Assembly (NCBI GenBank): GCA_019022495.1
Contig: JAFEKR010000001.1
Coordinates: 7,502,001 to 7,566,000, forward strand
From: Epichloe hybrida
Lineage: Eukaryota; Ascomycota; Sordariomycetes; Hypocreales; Clavicipitaceae
Direction of reading: 5' to 3'
Length of the DNA: 64,000 nt
Shown: positions 58,557 through 64,000 of the stretch, one piece after another
Layout: each line of letters starts with the position of its first letter
Numbering within the stretch: the first letter of the stretch is position 1
Notes under the pieces: model-generated
What the model saw: the letters and a program-made list of their open reading frames with translations, nothing else
The model's database searches: none
What the model was told of the DNA's origin: nothing
Position numbers and translations under genes: made by a program

Positions 58557-59383
58557 TGTAAAAGGTACCAAATGATCCTTGTAAAATACACGTAATCTAA
58601 GGTACCCTTTACCCCACCTAGTTGTCATTGGCCTGCTACCCCTTTTTTCATGTCCAGGTGTTAAGACTGTATACCCTGTGCATTTTCCCCATGGCTTCCT
58701 AATTATGAACAGCTAGGCGAAAATAGCCAAAAAAAAAAAACGGAGTGCGCACCACTAATGGTAGCTGCGATAAATGAGCCTATGTACATGCTTGAACACT
58801 AATAATAGCATTATGATTATTGCTAAGATACTACAAGGTAGCTCTCTCAGAGGCAAACTTTCCAGCAACTCCTACTAGTTCGTAAACAGGGAAACCCCCT
58901 TGAAATAAGGAGAAACCCCCCCCCCCCGTGGCAAGTGATTCCATCCGCTCGTGCTAATAATAGTATGTATTGCTTTATGTACAGCCAGATTACAAGCTGT
59001 TGGAGAGGCCCGAAACAACCGGGCCATGCACATGTGTAGATTTTTTTTTCCAAATATCCGAATTCTCAATTAGCCGGCAACCTCGACTGTACGATGCTAA
59101 TTACGGACTACAAACCCTACCGATATGCCCGAGCAAATCCGTGTTTGCCGTTCCCCCCTTTTCCCCCAGCGCAACAAGAAGGAAGCTTCTTCGGTCCCCA
59201 TGCCCAAGCAAAAATCGAACTCAAAATAAAAAAATAGTCCGTAAGTCCGTAGTACAAATGTAATATATATTGTATGATCCCGTCGCCATCCCCCCTCCCC
59301 CCTCTTGCAGCATGCATGCCCGCCCCAAAGCACCGCCCAACACCCCAAATTTCATTTAATCTCGATTTTTCATTCCGCCCACC

Positions 59384-59933
59384 ATGCGCGCTCCCACCGT
59401 CCTGGCCTTCTTCCTAACCGGGTAAAAATAAAAAATAAAAAAACCTTCCCCACCCGTCCCAGCAAGCAAGCAAGCAAGCAAAAAAAAAAAAAAAGTACAA
59501 CAGACCAGACTCTGACCTCTGTCTAAAAAGAACACTCTGCTCCGCCCACGTGGCCGCCAACCCCCCCGGCCCCGCCGCCGTCGCCCCGCCCTCGTGCGCC
59601 GTCACCGAACCCCCCGCCGTTTGGTACAAGGGCAAAGCGGAGGGCTGTCAGTACGATCCCGATCCGAAACCATGCTTTGCCGATAGTACGTATGCCCGGC
59701 CCGTTTTCTTCCTTGACGCGACCCGAATAAACATGGTAAAGGGTCGGTTGCAAACCCCGAGGCTGACAAAATTTTCCAATACAACACAAGATATCCTCAC
59801 CCTTCCCTGCGGATGCAAAACTGCCACCAAGGTGGCGCGGCCCCCCGCCGCGACAGTCTGCCCCGACGCCCCGGGCAAGCAGAACTGCCACGTGGGGTAC
59901 ATGTATACGACCACGGCGACGAATTGCTGTTGA
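59384..59933 (+). CDS. Small cysteine-rich secreted protein, unknown
   Basis: Three exons: 59384-59421, 59531-59685 and 59791-59933, 111 aa. Intron 1 GTAAAA..AAAAG (109 nt), intron 2 GTACGT..ACAAG with GGCTGAC branch (105 nt); phases 2 then 1 agree. Signal peptide MRAPTVLAFFLTGTLCSAHVA, then a Pro/Ala-rich segment and nine cysteines (PSCAV, EGCQY, KPCFA, LPCGCK, TVCPD, QNCHV, terminal NCC). Reading through intron 2 stays open (127-aa frame) but adds a Cys-free insert, so the spliced form is preferred. Size, secretion signal and cysteine content are effector-like. No family recognised. Confidence 0.72.
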
Positions 59934-60211
59934 TGCTATCCAGCGGTTTCGTTGCCAGGCTGTGTGGCTGTGTGGCTGTGTGGCTGTCTGGCCGTCTGTC
60001 GCGACGTATCAGTTCTGTAGAGTAGTCTTGTGTTATCGGGACTTGAATCAAATGGCATTTGTTCGTCTGTGTCGTCGGCATAACTCAATACATGGGCGAT
60101 TCACTTCATCTGTGCGAATTGATCTTGTTGTACATGTTCCTCTTTGAGAATCAATCCCTCTCGCAATCACAAATATATGTACAACAAATCGTTCCACACA
60201 CAAAAACACCC
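59934..60211. other. Convergent 3' spacer
   Basis: Contains a GTGTGGCTGTGTGGCTGTGT repeat at about 59960-59985. Probable 3' UTRs of two convergent genes. Confidence 0.55.
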
Positions 60212-63200
60212 CTAGAAATACGCCATGCCTGACCACCCCAGCACCCGTTCCAGATCATCCCTCAAATCAGCCGCACTGTCGTAACCCCCCCTCACCGCGA
60301 CGTCAGCCCGCTTTCCCGCTCCCAGTTCACTCCATCTTGCCAGTACCGTGCCATCCAACAATGCGCGACCAGACGATGCTGCTGTTTCCACGCCCACGGC
60401 CACCGACGACTGCTCGTTGGCATGTCGATGTGCCTTGGCGTGGAGACCGCCGTGGGGGACAATCGCCGGGTGGAGCTGGTTTGTCACCGACAAGAGCCGC
60501 CGATACGTCGACTCGGCCAGCGGCGCGAGGGCCGCAAGCTGGCCCGATGGACAGGCCAGCAGCAGCAGCATGTGTGATGATGATGATGATGACTGGGTCT
60601 GTGACGCAGTCTGTGGTGGGTGGTGGTGGTGATGGTGGTGCGCGGGGGGAGACGTGCGCGGCAGAAGAAGCGTCGACGTCGGTGCATTTGGCGTGACGGA
60701 GAACGACGTCCGGTGCAGCAGGAGATGGCCCTGGAGCGACTTGGGGTGCTCCGGGTTGAACTCCAACACGTGCAAGTCTCCCTCGGCGTCCACCGCCACC
60801 ATGGACAAGTCCTCGCCGTCGGGCAAGAAGTCTGCTATGAGGAGCGGCAGGTTGCCGCTGCTCTTGCCCAGCACCTTGAATGTGTACGGCTCCTCCGTGT
60901 ATCCGGCAAACCAGAGACCCTTGAATGCATCGGCCATGACGCAGAGACCTGTTCCTGGAAGCTCCTTGACACTCGAGACATGGCAGCTCATGTCAAAGAA
61001 GGCCACGGGCAGCAGGGACCCGTCCTCTTTGAGTCCGCGAACCATGCATTTCTGTCCTTGGGACACCAGCATCAGTCCCTGGGCTCCGATCTCCGACAGC
61101 GCCGTGACCCCCCCCCTGGGTATCTCTTCCCTGGCCATCAGTTTGAGCTTCCTGTTGGTCTCTGGTCGGCCTGGTTCCGGAATGACCGTCACAATGTCAA
61201 ACACCTGCACCCGTCCCCTGGTGGGCAGGTCCTCTCCCTTGGAGAGTGCCGTACCTACCCCAACAAGCATCTTTCGTTCTTTGGTTTCCTCTGATACTTC
61301 GAGGTGAAGCGTCTTCATGCACTCAATCGACTCACACGGCTCCATCTCCAGCGTGTGAATTACCGTCCATGTCACCGGGTTGATGAGCTTCAAGACACCC
61401 CGCGGCATAGTCGGCGGGAATGCCAACGTTTCCTTGGCCCACTCTTTGTGATAGTCGTCGTCCCGCGGCAGCTCAAACGGCTCGGTTTTCGTGCAGGCGC
61501 CGATGTACGTGCCCGTGGGATGATGATACGAGATCATGCCCACATCGCCATCAAGCGGCATCTTCTTGACTGACAAGCCCAGTTCTGTGAAGTTGCTGTT
61601 GCTGGGAAGTTCTGTCACCCTGGCGATCCCCTCGGTGTCGACGTAGATGAACCCACGATCGCAGCCTTCCGTGTTGAATGTGCTCATGCCCCGTACTCCC
61701 AAGCCTTGTAGGCCAATGACGCGTGCAATGCTTTTGCTGCTTTTTAAGATGAAGCCGGGGGACGAACCGGGCAGGAAAACGGCACTGTAGCCATGAATGT
61801 TGGCACATATCCGCAGAGGCACGTGCCGGGGCGGCTCTTCGGTCTCATCCTCTGGGACCTCGGGGGCGCTTGTGGCAAGGGACGCATTTGCTGACTTTTT
61901 AAAGAGCAGGGATTTGGACAGCGTCGGCTCAGTCATACCTTCTTTGTGGTGTCGTACCGGCTCATAGAGTGTTAAATCGTCGGTGGCGTGTCGCACCTGA
62001 GATGAGTCAGTCAAATGGCACGTTCCCCAAATGACGGGGAAGACTTACAATCAAGTATGGTGCTTGTGAGATGGCATCGCCCAAGTCAGCGACAAGAATT
62101 TCCGTGATGCTCTCTTTGCTAGCGCCCTTCCGTGCCACAAAGTCTGCTGACAAGAATGGCGGTATGGACGTGAGAGCTTCCGCCACGAACACTGGTTTGG
62201 ATAGGTCCAGAAGGGAATATACCTGTGTTTGGAATTAGTCAGGTTGGATATAAGAAGTGCGCATGCACTGACGCTAGGACACGTACGTGCAAGGCACCAT
62301 TTGAGCTGAGCAAGAACATCATGATTCGATTCGATTCGTCTGGTTGCTGCTGCGCGCACATGGTTGCCTGGAAAGCGCCCTGTGTGTCGTTATAGAGGCA
62401 TCCCGATGACCATTTGGAGGTTTTAAGTGTTCCATCGGGCTTGGCCACCTCTTCTAGCTCATTGTTGTTGTTGTCGATCTGAGCGATAAAGACACTGCTG
62501 TCGTCCCGAATGAGCAGCAAGTAAGGGTCGACTATGCTGGCACTTGCGATTCGTGGCTCAGCTCCGGTTTCCTCATCCAGCATGGGCAGGATCTGACTTA
62601 ATCCCAAATCTGTGTCATGAGGAAATCAGTACAAACATGACCGACGAGTCACTGTTGGGAACGTGGGCTCATAGCTCACCTCCATCATAGCATCGCACTT
62701 CTGATTTGAGCACTTGGATGATTCGCATTTGCTTGCCCATGGTTCCGGCTTCCACAGTAAATCCTGCCGCTGGGTCAAACTCGGTGTCTTTGAGTGTTTC
62801 GAACCCGGCCGCTGTCAGAGCGTAAACGTCAGATGTCTCGTATCCATCCAGATCCACCTTGGCCACGATCATGTACTTGTCAAACTGTCCAGCTGGGTCA
62901 TAGTCGTTGGAGACTGGTGCGCCCGTCCCCATACCCAACGACTTGGGCATAGGCTTCTTGACACACATGGTCCAGAACCCTCGAGCTTCGGGGAAGTCAA
63001 ATCTCCCAATGACTTTGGGCTGTATGTTTCTGTTGAGAATCGCAACTGAGCCAGCCGAATCCTTCCCGACAGCGCAGGCCAATTCCAGTTCAGCCGTCAC
63101 CCCTTTCGATAACGCATCCTCCTCCCCTCCAGGTACAAAGGCGGGGCGGCCACAAGCAATGTCTCGGATTGGGCCAACAGTCAATAGTCTGTCGTGAATG

Positions 63201-64000
63201 CGGAAAATGGCGTCTCCAGGTCTTGAGCTGCCATTTGTAGCTTGGGCTAGTTTGGCTTCGCCAGAGTCGTTTCCGTATAAATCGTCATCCTCGTCATCCT
63301 CGAGGTCGAGGTCCTCCACGTCCAGCGCTAGATCGGGATCGAGCAACCGTGACCTCTTCCTCTTTTCTTGGCCATGTTTTCGAGACCAGCCAAGCACAAT
63401 TGAATCGTTGCTTTCGCTGCCCAGAAACAGATTATTTTTACCTACTTTTGATATGCAAGAAACCCGACTCTTGATAAGATTGCCGCCATTTTCAGAGCTG
63501 ACGAGTTTCACGCTGATTCCCGATACCGTGCGACCGTCAATTCGGAAACTCACGATTGCCAACCTCCCATCGTTCAATATTAATAAGAGCTCGCCGGCAT
63601 CAGCATTCAATACCTCAACAGCGCACCATTCGAGTCTGAACCCCAGCTCAGCCTGATCAACTAGACTGAATGATGTCATGTGTTTTGCCATGTCGTTGAC
63701 TGCCACACCGTTGGGCTTGCCAGACTGGTCAATGTGTATAAGCTCGTTGTCTCCTACCAGCAGAGCGCCACCCATGGGTGCTGGCAGAGCGACCACTTTG
63801 AATAGATCCTGAGGCAACCCTGTAACCGATAGAATGGTTGTCGAGGCTCGTTGTTGTAAATCGAGAGTGAACACTTTGTATGTAAGGTGATCCTTGATGC
63901 CCAATGCTGCCGATGGTGATTGAGTTGAGGATAGAATGCCAAACGTCGGCTCTCGATATTCATGCAGGAACGCAAGATGCACAGGATGTAGCAGCGTTGG
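60212..64000 (-). CDS. CFT1: CFT1/CPSF160, mRNA cleavage and polyadenylation factor (5' end outside window)
   Basis: Large beta-propeller scaffold of the CPF/CPSF complex that helps recognise the poly(A) signal in nuclear pre-mRNA. Visible exons: 64000-62680, 62609-62287, 62222-62049 and 61996-60212; introns GTGAGC..ACAG, GTACGT..ACAG and GTAAGT..TCAG, phases consistent; 1,200 aa visible, the N-terminal part (roughly 200 residues) missing. Family marks: HLAFLHEYREPTFGIL, FRLEWCAVEV, an acidic loop DVEDLDLEDDEDDDLYGND, FWTMCVKKP and the C-terminal RDDLERVLGWSGMAYF. Near 60560-60640 a low-complexity insert with seven His and a six-Ser run interrupts the C-terminal propeller. Confidence 0.93.

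Larger units (their letters stand above)
57057..59383. other. Intergenic region with small TIR elements
   Basis: 2.3 kb without a supported gene. GTAGACG repeats at 57536-57556, two related TIR elements (57856-57971 and 58021-58266), a dispersed repeat (58499-58556), an AT-rich stretch 58080-58840 and a C-run at 58918-58927. The 179-aa minus frame 57482-58021 runs through the first TIR element and is not credible. Confidence 0.55.

Overview
The window is nuclear DNA of a filamentous ascomycete. Genes are split by short introns (about 50-125 nt) with GT..AG ends and CTRAC-like branch points. The gene set is fungal (RTC1, LAA1, CFT1, WRAP73-type WD protein, cnxABC, xylitol dehydrogenase, subgroup-C LysM chitinase, HET relic). 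The first 3.7 kb is an AT-only island with the look of RIP (repeat-induced point mutation). Gene content and a recurring intergenic TACGGAGTA-type motif suggest a Hypocreales species, perhaps Clavicipitaceae such as Metarhizium or Pochonia; that placement is inference.

Layout. 1-3.7 kb: RIP-degraded transposon copies. 5.3-10.7 kb: a FYVE-finger protein and the fused MoaA-MoaC gene cnxABC, both on the minus strand. 11.5-16.8 kb: WRAP73/Wdr8-like protein and a two-RRM-like RNA-binding protein on the plus strand. 17.8-24.2 kb: the giant HEAT-repeat protein LAA1/HEATR5 (minus), with a 517-bp MITE just upstream of its start. 25.3-34 kb: accessory locus with a 1,535-aa GH18/LysM/chitin-binding chitinase (minus) head-to-head with a LysM effector locus (plus) that looks partly broken. 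34.7-35 kb: MARVEL-like fragment. 36-37.2 kb: xylitol dehydrogenase. 39.2 kb: intron-containing tRNA-Leu(CAG). 40.8-43.4 kb: conserved-looking unknown with a Cys-rich C-terminus. 46.1-47.9 kb: PAF-acetylhydrolase-like lipase. 48.7-50.4 kb: ribosomal protein eS30 and exon-junction protein Y14. 50.7-51.6 kb: HET-domain pseudogene. 52.3-56.2 kb: RTC1/SEA2. 56.8-59.9 kb: two small secreted-protein genes either side of a small TIR-element cluster. 60.2 kb to the right edge: CFT1/CPSF160, N-terminus cut by the window.

Most genes are single-copy housekeeping genes (molybdopterin synthesis, endosome/AP-1 traffic, TORC1 regulation, mRNA 3' processing and EJC, translation). The chitinase-LysM pair, the secreted peptides, the HET relic and the TEs make up the fast-evolving part. 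Three otherwise intact genes (LAA1, chitinase, PAF-AH) each carry exactly one apparent missing base. In each case a single extra base restores the coding length to a multiple of three, which suggests assembly deletions rather than three independent gene deaths. The observations most worth following are the intron/stop arrangement at the MoaA-MoaC joint of cnxABC and the retained-intron versus LysM splicing choice in the effector locus.
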